Below, in pieces: positions 1-5,126 of a stretch of DNA of 56,070 nucleotides; the stretch's first letter is position 1, and each line of letters begins with the position of its first letter. A program made the translations under genes and the position numbers. Source of the DNA: a virus. The notes under the pieces are model-generated. The model was not told the origin of the DNA and did no database searches. It saw only the letters and a list, made by a program, of their open reading frames with translations. The stretch spans positions 1-56,070 of the IMG/VR virus record IMGVR_UViG_3300017598_000787. One strand, given 5' to 3'.

Positions 1-15
1 AACAGAATCCCAGTC
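1..15. repeat. Terminal direct repeat closing the circle
   Basis: The first 15 bases (AACAGAATCCCAGTC) are identical to bases 56056-56070. Together with the terminase gene that continues in frame across the join, this shows that the two window ends are the same place on a circular, or circularly permuted, molecule. Fifteen bases is too short to be a typical terminal redundancy of a headful-packaging phage, so it is most likely an assembly overlap. Confidence 0.9.
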
Positions 16-36
16 GATGAATTTCCGTTTAGCCAT
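1..36 (-). CDS. terS: Terminase small subunit, N-terminal end (wraps to 56070)
   Basis: Reading leftward from the ATG at 36-34, the first residues are MAKRKFID; the frame then continues without interruption at base 56070 and runs to the stop at 55489. Bases 1-15 duplicate the other end, so only bases 16-36 (seven codons) add to the protein, giving 200 residues in all. A GGGGGA ribosome-binding site lies just upstream at 43-48. The start overlaps the stop of the preceding 61-residue gene (TGATG), which implies translational coupling. See the entry at 55489-56070 for the function. Confidence 0.88.
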   Translation of the reverse strand, partial: MAKRKFIDWDSV

Positions 37-221
37 CAGCATCCCCCATAAATAGGCAAACGATAACAGTCCTTGGGTTGTCCTAACATTTGCGATCCCA
101 TAGGCCTGATAGGCCGATACTGCGATTCGATCATGATTATTTGCGGTAAATACTTAATTTTGCCACCTCTCCTCAAAAATGACTCGATGCTCTCCCTTTT
201 TTGTGAGCGTCTTTTTCGCAT
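36..221 (-). CDS. Small basic protein upstream of terS
   Basis: A 61-residue, strongly basic protein that ends in a TGATG overlap with the terminase small-subunit start. The stretch SIESFLRRGGKIKYLPQ (residues 11-27) resembles a short motif, FLxxGGKIxxxP, that I recall from many small phage and bacterial proteins of unknown role. The start at 221 has no clear Shine-Dalgarno sequence, so the true start is uncertain, although the next methionine (residue 30) would remove the motif. The position suggests it heads the late leftward operon and is made together with terminase. Function unknown. Confidence 0.65.
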   Translation of the reverse strand: MRKRRSQKRESIESFLRRGGKIKYLPQIIMIESQYRPIRPMGSQMLGQPKDCYRLPIYGGC

Positions 222-306
222 TATGATTTAATTTTACATGATGATTTTGAATGTTACTCGTCAGATATGGCGAGAGTGATATTTTTTTATTTATTTGCTT
301 TTTGTC
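222..306. other. Divergent intergenic region, late operon leader
   Basis: An 85-base AT-rich gap between the leftward late operon (start at 221) and the rightward promoter at 307. It must hold the control of the small gene upstream of terS, but I see no clear sigma70 promoter on the minus strand. A loose inverted repeat, ACTCG ... CGAGAGT, lies around 256-276 and could be a regulator site. A phage late activator would explain the lack of a standard promoter. Confidence 0.35.
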
Positions 307-334
307 TTGACATTTAGCTAAAATAGCGTAGAAT
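307..334 (+). promoter_or_regulatory. Sigma70-type promoter for the 382-1857 cassette
   Basis: A perfect -35 box TTGACA (307-312) is separated by 16 bases from TAGAAT (329-334), a five-of-six match to the -10 consensus. The next gene starts at 382, with an AAGGAG ribosome-binding site at about 369-374. It faces away from the terminase operon, so this is the likely start of a rightward five-gene transcript. Confidence 0.8.
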
Positions 335-381
335 GGAGCTGTTCGACGATTTAATTAAAACCTACAAACAAGGAGAACGAA

Positions 382-666
382 ATGCCAAATCAATGGAGAA
401 TCACAAAAGACATCATCAACGAACCCCTGGGGAATTATTCTTTTCCTACAGAAATTGGAACAACCAGTTCCCGATTTGATTACGCGAAAGACTCCGCGAA
501 AGGGATGCCGGTCCGGTTCAAAATATATGATGATGATGACAACCTTTATTTTGAAGGCCGGATGGAAGAAGAAAATTTCCATCCCCTGGATGATTTCGGA
601 ATGCCGAGTTATGGATGCACCTATCTTAAATACAGCCGGAGCGGTGAGAAATTTAAACATTTATAA
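382..666 (+). CDS. Small acidic conserved phage protein
   Basis: A 94-residue protein with a good AAGGAG ribosome-binding site about 8 bases before the ATG. It has an acidic stretch DDDDNLYFEGR (residues 50-60) followed by HPLDDFGMP and a C-terminal cysteine in YGCTYLKY, a pattern I associate with small hypothetical proteins in phages and plasmids. It has no membrane segment or signal peptide. It is the first gene after the strong promoter at 307. The cassette it opens (HTH-like, zinc-ribbon and RHH proteins) looks like early accessory or host-control genes. Function unknown. Confidence 0.8.
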   Translation: MPNQWRITKDIINEPLGNYSFPTEIGTTSSRFDYAKDSAKGMPVRFKIYDDDDNLYFEGRMEEENFHPLDDFGMPSYGCTYLKYSRSGEKFKHL

Positions 667-695
667 CACTTAACCCACAGGAAAGGAGAGTGAGA

Positions 696-977
696 ATGGA
701 AAAAATCATACTTAAATCAAAAATCACTGGATTTATGGCCGGAAAGAAGCTTCAAGAAGAATACAGGATGGCAATGAAACAGCGCGGCGGGAAATGGGTT
801 CTTTTCCCAGAACAGAGTTTTAATGGTAAGTTTAACGAATATTCAAGTCTTCCAGCCTGGAATTTGTCTTCTCTCTTGCAGGGTAGAGCGAAACATGAAT
901 TATACATCGACGCGGAGCAGAGATGGAGTATTAAAGGTGTCGATTCAGCTATCAGAGAAGCTGTTAGGTATATTTAG
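696..977 (+). CDS. Hypothetical 93-residue protein
   Basis: The start is taken as the ATG at 696, which lies 7 bases after a clear AAAGGAG; an in-frame GTG at 690 is too close to that site. The product begins MEKIILKSKI, is basic in its first half and has an aromatic, mixed second half (GKWVLFPEQ, WNLSSLLQGR). No recognised domain, membrane segment or cysteine motif is visible. It follows the 382 gene by 29 bases in the same transcript. Confidence 0.75.
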   Translation: MEKIILKSKITGFMAGKKLQEEYRMAMKQRGGKWVLFPEQSFNGKFNEYSSLPAWNLSSLLQGRAKHELYIDAEQRWSIKGVDSAIREAVRYI

Positions 978-990
978 TGGTGTTCTAACC

Positions 991-1029
991 CTTATCAGGG
1001 GGCTTGACTCAATCGAGCCTCCGAATAAG
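991..1029 (+). other. Intergenic hairpin within the rightward cassette
   Basis: The 39-base sequence folds into a long hairpin: an outer stem CTTAT/ATAAG, an internal CA/GA mismatch, an inner stem GGGGGCTTGA/TCGAGCCTCC with two G-U pairs, and the loop CTCAA. No U-run follows, so a classical terminator is unlikely. It sits in the 82-base gap before the gene at 1060 and could be an RNA processing or stability element, or an attenuator. Confidence 0.55.
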
Positions 1030-1059
1030 CGTTTAAACCCACAAAAAAGGAGAGTAATC

Positions 1060-1311
1060 ATGAGTAGATGCAAAAACAAAGTCAGTCAGTTCGTACCACG
1101 CGGGTACGGATACAAAGAAATTAAATCCCCATGCGGTTCCACTTCAATCCACGGGACCGAATTAATTTGTGACGAATGCCAGAATCGTCTGGAAAAACAA
1201 TACCCGCAAGGCTGGAGAGACACCCCGGGTGATATCTGCCCCCATGGTTCTTATGTCGGTGACGCTGGTGGACCTGATTATATTTGTGGACAATGTGAAG
1301 GAGACTATTAA
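1060..1311 (+). CDS. Cysteine-rich zinc-ribbon-like small protein
   Basis: An 83-residue protein starting at the ATG that follows AAAAAGGAGAG. After a basic N-terminus it has CGSTSIHGTELICDECQ (about 25-41) and CPHGSYVGDAGG ending in CGQCE (about 60-81). These paired CxxC-type knuckles should bind one or two zinc ions. The family is common in phage genomes, often as tiny proteins thought to bind nucleic acid or host proteins, but no precise role is known. It is followed by a second cysteine-rich protein one base downstream. Confidence 0.8.
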   Translation: MSRCKNKVSQFVPRGYGYKEIKSPCGSTSIHGTELICDECQNRLEKQYPQGWRDTPGDICPHGSYVGDAGGPDYICGQCEGDY

Positions 1312-1312
1312 A

Positions 1313-1663
1313 ATGCCGAAAGAATATATCAAATTTTACGATCATGAAGGAATGGAAATCAAGCTGGAAAAAACTATTTATAAAGTTTGTCCCCGGTGTA
1401 AAGGCAAGGGCTCCCATGTCAACCCGAATGTTGACGGCCACGGACTCAGCCAGGAAAGCTTTGAGCAGGATCCAGATTTTTATGGGGATTATATGTCAGG
1501 TGTTTATGACGTTGATTGTTACGAATGCGGCGGCAAAAGGGTGATTAAGGTTGTTGACTGGTCTATCGTTGACGATGCTCTCCGAAAAGCATATGATCAG
1601 TATCGCCTTGATGAGTGGAATTATCAACAAGAATGCGAAGCAGAGAGAAGGATGGGAGCATGA
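1313..1663 (+). CDS. DnaJ-type zinc-finger phage protein
   Basis: A 116-residue protein with a GAAGGAG ribosome-binding site. It carries CPRCKGKGSH (26-35) and CYECGGKR near residue 74, the CxxCxGxG arrangement of the DnaJ zinc finger, separated by an acidic, aromatic insert (DPDFYGDYMSGVYDV). I recognise this layout from a widespread family of phage proteins of unknown role, without a J domain. Its last bases overlap the start of the next gene (ATGA), so the two are probably translated together. Confidence 0.82.
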   Translation: MPKEYIKFYDHEGMEIKLEKTIYKVCPRCKGKGSHVNPNVDGHGLSQESFEQDPDFYGDYMSGVYDVDCYECGGKRVIKVVDWSIVDDALRKAYDQYRLDEWNYQQECEAERRMGA

Positions 1664-1857
1664 CAAGAGGCGGTCCAAGAAAAGCCGGTCCAGGAAAGAA
1701 GATGGGCCGGCCAAAGGTAGAAAACCCGAGGGTGCCATTCAACACGCGTATCAGAGTTGACCTTGTGGAATGGCTCAAGACCCGAAAGAACCAAGCGGAA
1801 ACAGTCGAGAAAGCCCTTGATATTTATATCGAACTCAAGGAAGAAGATCGGTTATAA
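1660..1857 (+). CDS. Ribbon-helix-helix-like DNA-binding protein
   Basis: A 65-residue protein coupled to the previous gene by an ATGA overlap. A basic, glycine-rich N-terminus (GGPRKAGPGKKMGRPK) precedes VPFNTRIRVDLVEWLKTR (26-43), which fits a short beta strand plus first helix of a ribbon-helix-helix fold, and a second helix ETVEKALDIYIELKEE (47-62). Such proteins bind operators as dimers. It is the last gene of the rightward cassette and could regulate it or a host promoter; the target is unknown. Confidence 0.65.
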   Translation: MTRGGPRKAGPGKKMGRPKVENPRVPFNTRIRVDLVEWLKTRKNQAETVEKALDIYIELKEEDRL

Positions 1858-1874
1858 CCCACAACAACCCCACA

Positions 1875-1910
1875 AAAAAAGCCCCATCAAGTTATTTGAC
1901 AGGGCTTTTC
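1875..1910. terminator. Bidirectional hairpin terminator
   Basis: The stem AAAAGCCC (1877-1884) pairs with GGGCTTTT (1902-1909), with an inner TCAA/TTGA stem and a GTTAT loop. A-rich and T-rich edges flank it on both strands, so it can stop the rightward cassette (ending at 1857) and also the leftward early operon (ending at 1961). It lies exactly between the two convergent units. Confidence 0.85.
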
Positions 1911-1952
1911 ACGTTTATACCGATTTTAATTCAAATCTGAACTGTTTAAAAT

Positions 1953-1979
1953 TTATTTTTTCATTGGCGGTCCTCCTTT
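1953..1979 (-). other. Orphan translation start (vestigial gene)
   Basis: On the minus strand a near-perfect Shine-Dalgarno AAAGGAGGA (1979-1971) is followed 6 bases later by an ATG (1964-1962) that overlaps the stop of the 1961-2215 gene as ATGA. The reading frame then stops after only three codons (M-K-K-stop). This looks like the initiation region of a deleted gene at the distal end of the early operon. Confidence 0.5.
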
Positions 1980-2215
1980 GCATATTTGTTTAAAATTTCT
2001 ATAGCTTCAATTATTTCGAACAACTTCTCTTCCGTTCCTTTTGATGCATCTAAAATGATTGTTGAGAACATCTTGTCTATATTAATTGCCTTCTTAGCTT
2101 CTTCGTTCCCCATTTCAACCTGAAGCTCCATAACTTTCCTGGCAAATATTTCACCACCGATTTTATTCAGCTCTTTTGTTAAGACTTGTCGGGTATACAA
2201 AAAATTATCTTCCAT
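1961..2215 (-). CDS. Hypothetical helical protein
   Basis: An 84-residue protein. The ATG at 2215 (MEDNFLYTRQ) is preferred over upstream in-frame methionines because GATGAGG lies 7 bases upstream and the overlap with the previous gene shrinks to 11 bases. The sequence is charged and predicted mostly helical (IGGEIFARKVMELQVEMG; EEKLFEIIEAIEILNKYAKED), without cysteines or membrane segments. It is the last intact gene of the leftward early operon. Function unknown. Confidence 0.7.
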   Translation of the reverse strand: MEDNFLYTRQVLTKELNKIGGEIFARKVMELQVEMGNEEAKKAINIDKMFSTIILDASKGTEEKLFEIIEAIEILNKYAKEDRQ

Positions 2216-2489
2216 CGTTAACCTCATCATAAGTAGCCTTAAAGATATCCGGTTTGCATGGATAGAATTCACCAGAGATCCCCTTAATAATCCAATCCCC
2301 CTTATCTGCTCTCATATCACCCTCAAGCGTTTTAATCACCAGATAATCGATCTCGTCAACAATTACCCTATAATCGATCTCGTCAACAATTACCCTTCTT
2401 GTTGATTTTACAAAGTCATAAACACTTGAAAGATCTCCAGTATACTGGACCGCTTCAATCACTACTGGTTTTTTTCGGTATTTAGCCAT
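2205..2489 (-). CDS. Conserved phage protein with internal duplication
   Basis: A 94-residue protein starting MAKYRKKPVVIEAVQYTGD; an AAGGAT site lies about 9 bases upstream of the ATG. The start and the end (DWIIKGISGEFYPCKPDIFKATYDEV) match a small hypothetical family very frequent in phages. It contains a perfect duplication of nine residues (RVIVDEIDY twice), encoded by a 27-bp tandem repeat at 2343-2396. The duplication probably lengthens one beta strand or a loop. Function unknown; it sits among other small early genes. Confidence 0.82.
   Translation of the reverse strand: MAKYRKKPVVIEAVQYTGDLSSVYDFVKSTRRVIVDEIDYRVIVDEIDYLVIKTLEGDMRADKGDWIIKGISGEFYPCKPDIFKATYDEVNDGR
2343..2396. repeat. 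27-bp perfect tandem duplication inside a gene
   Basis: Two exact copies of a 27-base unit (2343-2369 and 2370-2396) beginning ATAATCGATCTCGTC. Because 27 is a multiple of three, the reading frame of the 2205-2489 gene is kept and nine residues are duplicated. The lack of any mismatch suggests a recent slippage event. Confidence 0.95.
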
Positions 2490-2526
2490 AGATAATTTAT
2501 CCTTTTTTTTGTTTAACATCTATAAA

Positions 2527-2784
2527 TCAACTCAACAAAAACTCCCCAGTTTTAAAAGTTTGACCACAGGCACTGCAGATACGGGTACGTGGAATACAGT
2601 AATCAATTGCTTTTAAATCCTTGTCAGTCCTGTGTACCGTTGATTCACCGCCGCAATCCGGGCAAAACTCAGGGGACCGTGACACGAATTTTGTATGCCG
2701 CCCCTGCCGGTAACAGTCTGCAACATCGGAAGGTTTACACTCACCTGTATAGTTTTTGCTGCAATGCCCACAGTCTTTTTTCAT
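2527..2784 (-). CDS. Zinc-ribbon protein, NrdR-like N-terminus
   Basis: An 85-residue protein with an N-terminal cysteine cluster (CGHCSKNYTGEC, 5-16) and a C-terminal zinc ribbon CPDCGG (41-46) ... RTRICSACGQTFKTGE (about 66-81). The second half follows the pattern of the NrdR zinc ribbon (CPxC ... RRRECxxCGxRFTTYE), but the ATP-cone domain of NrdR is absent, so it is not a full NrdR. It likely binds nucleic acid. The start overlaps the preceding stop as TAATG, so it is coupled to the 2784-3566 gene. Confidence 0.7.
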   Translation of the reverse strand: MKKDCGHCSKNYTGECKPSDVADCYRQGRHTKFVSRSPEFCPDCGGESTVHRTDKDLKAIDYCIPRTRICSACGQTFKTGEFLLS

Positions 2785-3566
2785 TATCCAGCTTCCCTTT
2801 TTGCCAGGACATCATTTTTTAGTGCGAAAATTATCTGCATGCCGGGATCCCTCATGTTATCTGCAGCCCAGTCATTCAATTTTCCCAAGATCTCCGGATA
2901 GTTTGAGAAATCCAGAAGTATCGTTTGGTCATCATGTCCCCGGAGTATTCGTTTATTCCTATTCCGGCAATCCTTGCACTGTTTTGTAAAACCTGTTTCC
3001 ATGGCAACATTCCGGTGAAAATTATCAGTATTTATTTCCAGGGTTCGATCACAAGTACTGCATGTCTGTTTCAATGGGATATTTTTTTTCGGTAATTCCT
3101 GTGTCATTTTTTTAATCCTTAACGGTTTTGTCTCGTCAACTTTAGGTTCGGATCTCAGATGATCATTGGGTTTAATTAATTTTTTAGGCTTTTCCGCAGC
3201 CTTTCTTTTGTCGTAATTATCTCTGGAAATTTTCCTTTGGCATTCCTTGCAGTAATAAGACAATCCGTCTTGAGACTTTGGCATTGAATGAAAATATTCA
3301 AGAGTTGCCGGTAATAATTTTAAGCAATCTTTTTTCGAACAGCGTTTTTTGTCTACTTCTTTCATTTTTTTACTCCCCTGGAGCGATTTCTCATACAGTT
3401 TTAAGCCGATTTTACAGTCTTGGCATACGGTCGTATTCAACCAGCTGCTTCCGTTGTTTCCCCAGTGTTTTCCGTTGCCGTGGCCATTGTTCTTGGCAAT
3501 GTTCTTTTGTCGAGCAATACACGTGCCTGATGATATTGTCGCTTTAAGCTTTTCACAGGTGATCAT
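2784..3566 (-). CDS. Double zinc-finger protein, function unknown
   Basis: A 260-residue basic protein with two similar zinc-finger modules: CSKKDCLKLLPATLEYFH ... YYCKECQRK (about 75-111) and CSTCDRTLEINTDNFHR ... KQCKDCRNR (about 169-203). Each has two CxxC-type knuckles around a Phe-rich turn, as seen next to HNH nuclease domains, but I see no HNH motif itself. An N-terminal C ... C ... CQDC cluster (14-51) may form another site. The C-terminal 55 residues are acidic/helical. It overlaps the neighbours on both sides (ATGA, TAATG), so it is part of a coupled early cluster. Probably binds DNA or RNA. Confidence 0.7.
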   Translation of the reverse strand: MITCEKLKATISSGTCIARQKNIAKNNGHGNGKHWGNNGSSWLNTTVCQDCKIGLKLYEKSLQGSKKMKEVDKKRCSKKDCLKLLPATLEYFHSMPKSQDGLSYYCKECQRKISRDNYDKRKAAEKPKKLIKPNDHLRSEPKVDETKPLRIKKMTQELPKKNIPLKQTCSTCDRTLEINTDNFHRNVAMETGFTKQCKDCRNRNKRILRGHDDQTILLDFSNYPEILGKLNDWAADNMRDPGMQIIFALKNDVLAKREAG

Positions 3567-3763
3567 ATTTTTAGCAACGCATATCTTGCGATTGTGCCCT
3601 GGTCAACCATGGCAATATCCCGCATGTGCTTCTTGTCTGCATAATACCGTAAAGCCCGTTTGAATTTTTCGTTCTCTTGAATCAATACTTGAATCTGTTT
3701 CTGCGTATTATTCATCAGGGCTTCCAGTTCTTTCAATCCGGTTCTTTCTTCATCTTTTGTCAT
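3563..3763 (-). CDS. Small coiled-coil phage protein
   Basis: A 66-residue protein. Residues 8-40 form a likely coiled coil (LKELEALMNNTQKQIQVLI). The end, RALRYYADKKH ... QGTIARYALL, matches a recurrent motif of small phage proteins (ALxFYAD ... GxxARxAL) of unknown role. The stop overlaps the next start as ATGA. No other features. Confidence 0.72.
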   Translation of the reverse strand: MTKDEERTGLKELEALMNNTQKQIQVLIQENEKFKRALRYYADKKHMRDIAMVDQGTIARYALLKI

Positions 3764-3781
3764 TGCTTATCCTTTCCATTG

Positions 3782-4579
3782 TTAAACAGATTCATATCCC
3801 GAAATATCGATTGAACCGTCCTCTGCCGCGAACTGGCAAATGTCCTTTTCTGCAGGTTTCTTTTTCTTAATCGTGATTCGTCTGCATGGCGCGTTAAACA
3901 TATCGCCTGCGGCGTCGAAGATGTCTTGCCGGACACAATCGCGAAAATCTTTTCCGTTTAGCTCCCGCAATTCCAAAACCATTCGCCTTGTCCCGTCTCC
4001 AGCTTGGACACGCTTCCACACACATTGCTTCCCTGTTTGTCTTGACTCTGTTCCGATAAGTGTCACAAACCAATTCAAATCTTTTAATGAAGTGTGATTT
4101 TGAATATAAGCCAGGAGCTCGTCGAATTCTTCGACACTGGAGAATGACCGCGTTAACACAGCATCTTCGCTATCTTTCATTTTAAGCGATATAGAATCAG
4201 AGTTTCTTTTTTTCGACTGTATTGCAGATTGATGACCAGTGCCAGTTGGCAACTCAAACGGAATATTTTTCTGGCGGGTCACTTTAGATCCTCTGATTGA
4301 AATCTTTGTGATCCGATGTCCACAATCGAACAATTCGCTTGCCCCCCAGGTAAAATTTAATTCCAGGAAACGCCCGTCAGCCTTGCATGTTTCCGGGTTT
4401 TTGCCTCCGAATTCGATCAATATTTTATCTAAATCATCCCGGTTATCACAATCTATTGTCCTGACAAGCCGCCCTTCTCGATATTTTAGCGACCATATGT
4501 TGCCTTTCTTTTTTGTGATACTGATCGGCTGCACTTTGTCCTTGCCAATAAAATCATGATAAATTTTGTCGTAATTCAT
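3782..4579 (-). CDS. Hypothetical early protein
   Basis: A 265-residue protein with a strong AAAGGAGA site upstream of the ATG at 4579. It is basic in the middle (KSKKRNSDSISLKMKD) and has no membrane segments or obvious enzyme motif. A C-terminal region reads MVLELRELNGKDFRDCVRQ. Cysteines are scattered rather than paired. Its place between the putative origin region and the zinc-finger genes suggests a replication-period role, but nothing in the sequence proves this. Confidence 0.75.
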   Translation of the reverse strand: MNYDKIYHDFIGKDKVQPISITKKKGNIWSLKYREGRLVRTIDCDNRDDLDKILIEFGGKNPETCKADGRFLELNFTWGASELFDCGHRITKISIRGSKVTRQKNIPFELPTGTGHQSAIQSKKRNSDSISLKMKDSEDAVLTRSFSSVEEFDELLAYIQNHTSLKDLNWFVTLIGTESRQTGKQCVWKRVQAGDGTRRMVLELRELNGKDFRDCVRQDIFDAAGDMFNAPCRRITIKKKKPAEKDICQFAAEDGSIDISGYESV

Positions 4580-4629
4580 TTTTTATTCTCCTTTAAAGTA
4601 GTCCATGATGTTATCCCCAGTGCATCCAT
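4576..4629 (-). CDS. Possible 17-residue peptide
   Basis: A short frame (M-D-A-L-G ... K-E-N-K-K) whose stop overlaps the ATG of the 3782-4579 gene as ATGA. The ribosome-binding site is weak (CCAGG directly before the ATG), and the Shine-Dalgarno of the next gene lies inside it. It could be a leader that couples translation, or chance. Confidence 0.3.
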   Translation of the reverse strand: MDALGITSWTTLKENKK

Positions 4630-4649
4630 CCTGGATGAGAGAACCCCTG

Positions 4650-4718
4650 TCACAATCCACAAAATGGACAGCACCCACATCCAAGATCAATTAGTTTTCC
4701 GCATCGTTGGCAAATCAT
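4650..4718 (-). CDS. 22-residue zinc-knuckle microprotein
   Basis: The frame begins MICQRCGK and ends CGCCPFCGL, giving six cysteines in 22 residues arranged as CxxC near the start and CxCCxxC near the end. An AAAGGGG site lies 7 bases before the ATG. This is enough for a minimal zinc ribbon. It lies just downstream of the repeat-rich region and is followed by the possible 17-residue peptide and the 3782-4579 gene. Tiny zinc ribbons are common in this genome, which supports it being real. Confidence 0.6.
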   Translation of the reverse strand: MICQRCGKLIDLGCGCCPFCGL

Positions 4719-4912
4719 GATGTTCCCCTTTCAATTTTTAAGTTTTAAAGTGTCCCATGGATCAAATCTTTATTTCTGTTGAAAATTTTTCAGCGAAGAT
4801 TTGTTATAAGGATCCCATGGGGAAAAGTAACCCCAGGAGGACGCTGTTCGGTTGAGAGTATGCCAGGTGTGTCACAAGTGTGTCGTGATAAGTTATTGTA
4901 ATTACTATATAT

Positions 4913-4939
4913 GTCATACTTGTCATACTTGTCATACTT
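4913..4939. repeat. Three tandem 9-bp iterons with AT palindromic flanks
   Basis: GTCATACTT occurs three times head to tail (4913, 4922, 4931). On each side are near-complementary AT blocks: TTACTATATAT on the left and ATATATAGTA on the right, so the array sits inside an inverted repeat. Related GTATGACA and GTGTGACA words lie around 5035 and 5098. Confidence 0.85.
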
Positions 4940-4966
4940 ATATATAGTATTAATATAATCTTTAAT

Positions 4967-4994
4967 TTGCGTAAATTTGAGCGAATTCACGCAA
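4967..4994. other. Hairpin in the candidate origin
   Basis: TTGCGT (4967-4972) pairs with ACGCAA (4989-4994); a second AATT/AATT pairing continues the stem after one mismatch. An A-tract follows on the plus strand, so it is not a terminator there. It could be a primer-start or regulator site. Confidence 0.5.
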
Positions 4995-5126
4995 GAAAAA
5001 AAAATATAGTAAAAAAAGTAAAATAGGTGTGCCAAGTATGACACGCTTGTATCCTTAACAAAAACAGATACTTGTAACGACACACTTAAAAATGTAGGTG
5101 TGACAAGGTGGATCGTGTGTGCCGTA

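Larger units (their letters stand above)
4740..5126. other. AT-rich repeat region, candidate replication origin
   Basis: About 390 bases without a credible gene between the primase-helicase and the downstream early genes. It contains three tandem GTCATACTT units (4913-4939), an inverted AT-rich flank pair around them, a hairpin (4967-4994), an A-rich tract, and scattered GTATGACA, GTGTGACA and GTGTGTCA words between 4865 and 5110. Iteron-like repeats with an AT-rich stretch next to a primase gene are typical of a phage origin. The region may also hold operators for the genes to its left. Confidence 0.5.

Noticed and set aside
2784-3566. HNH endonuclease
   Set aside because: The zinc knuckles resemble those beside HNH domains, but no HNH catalytic motif is present.
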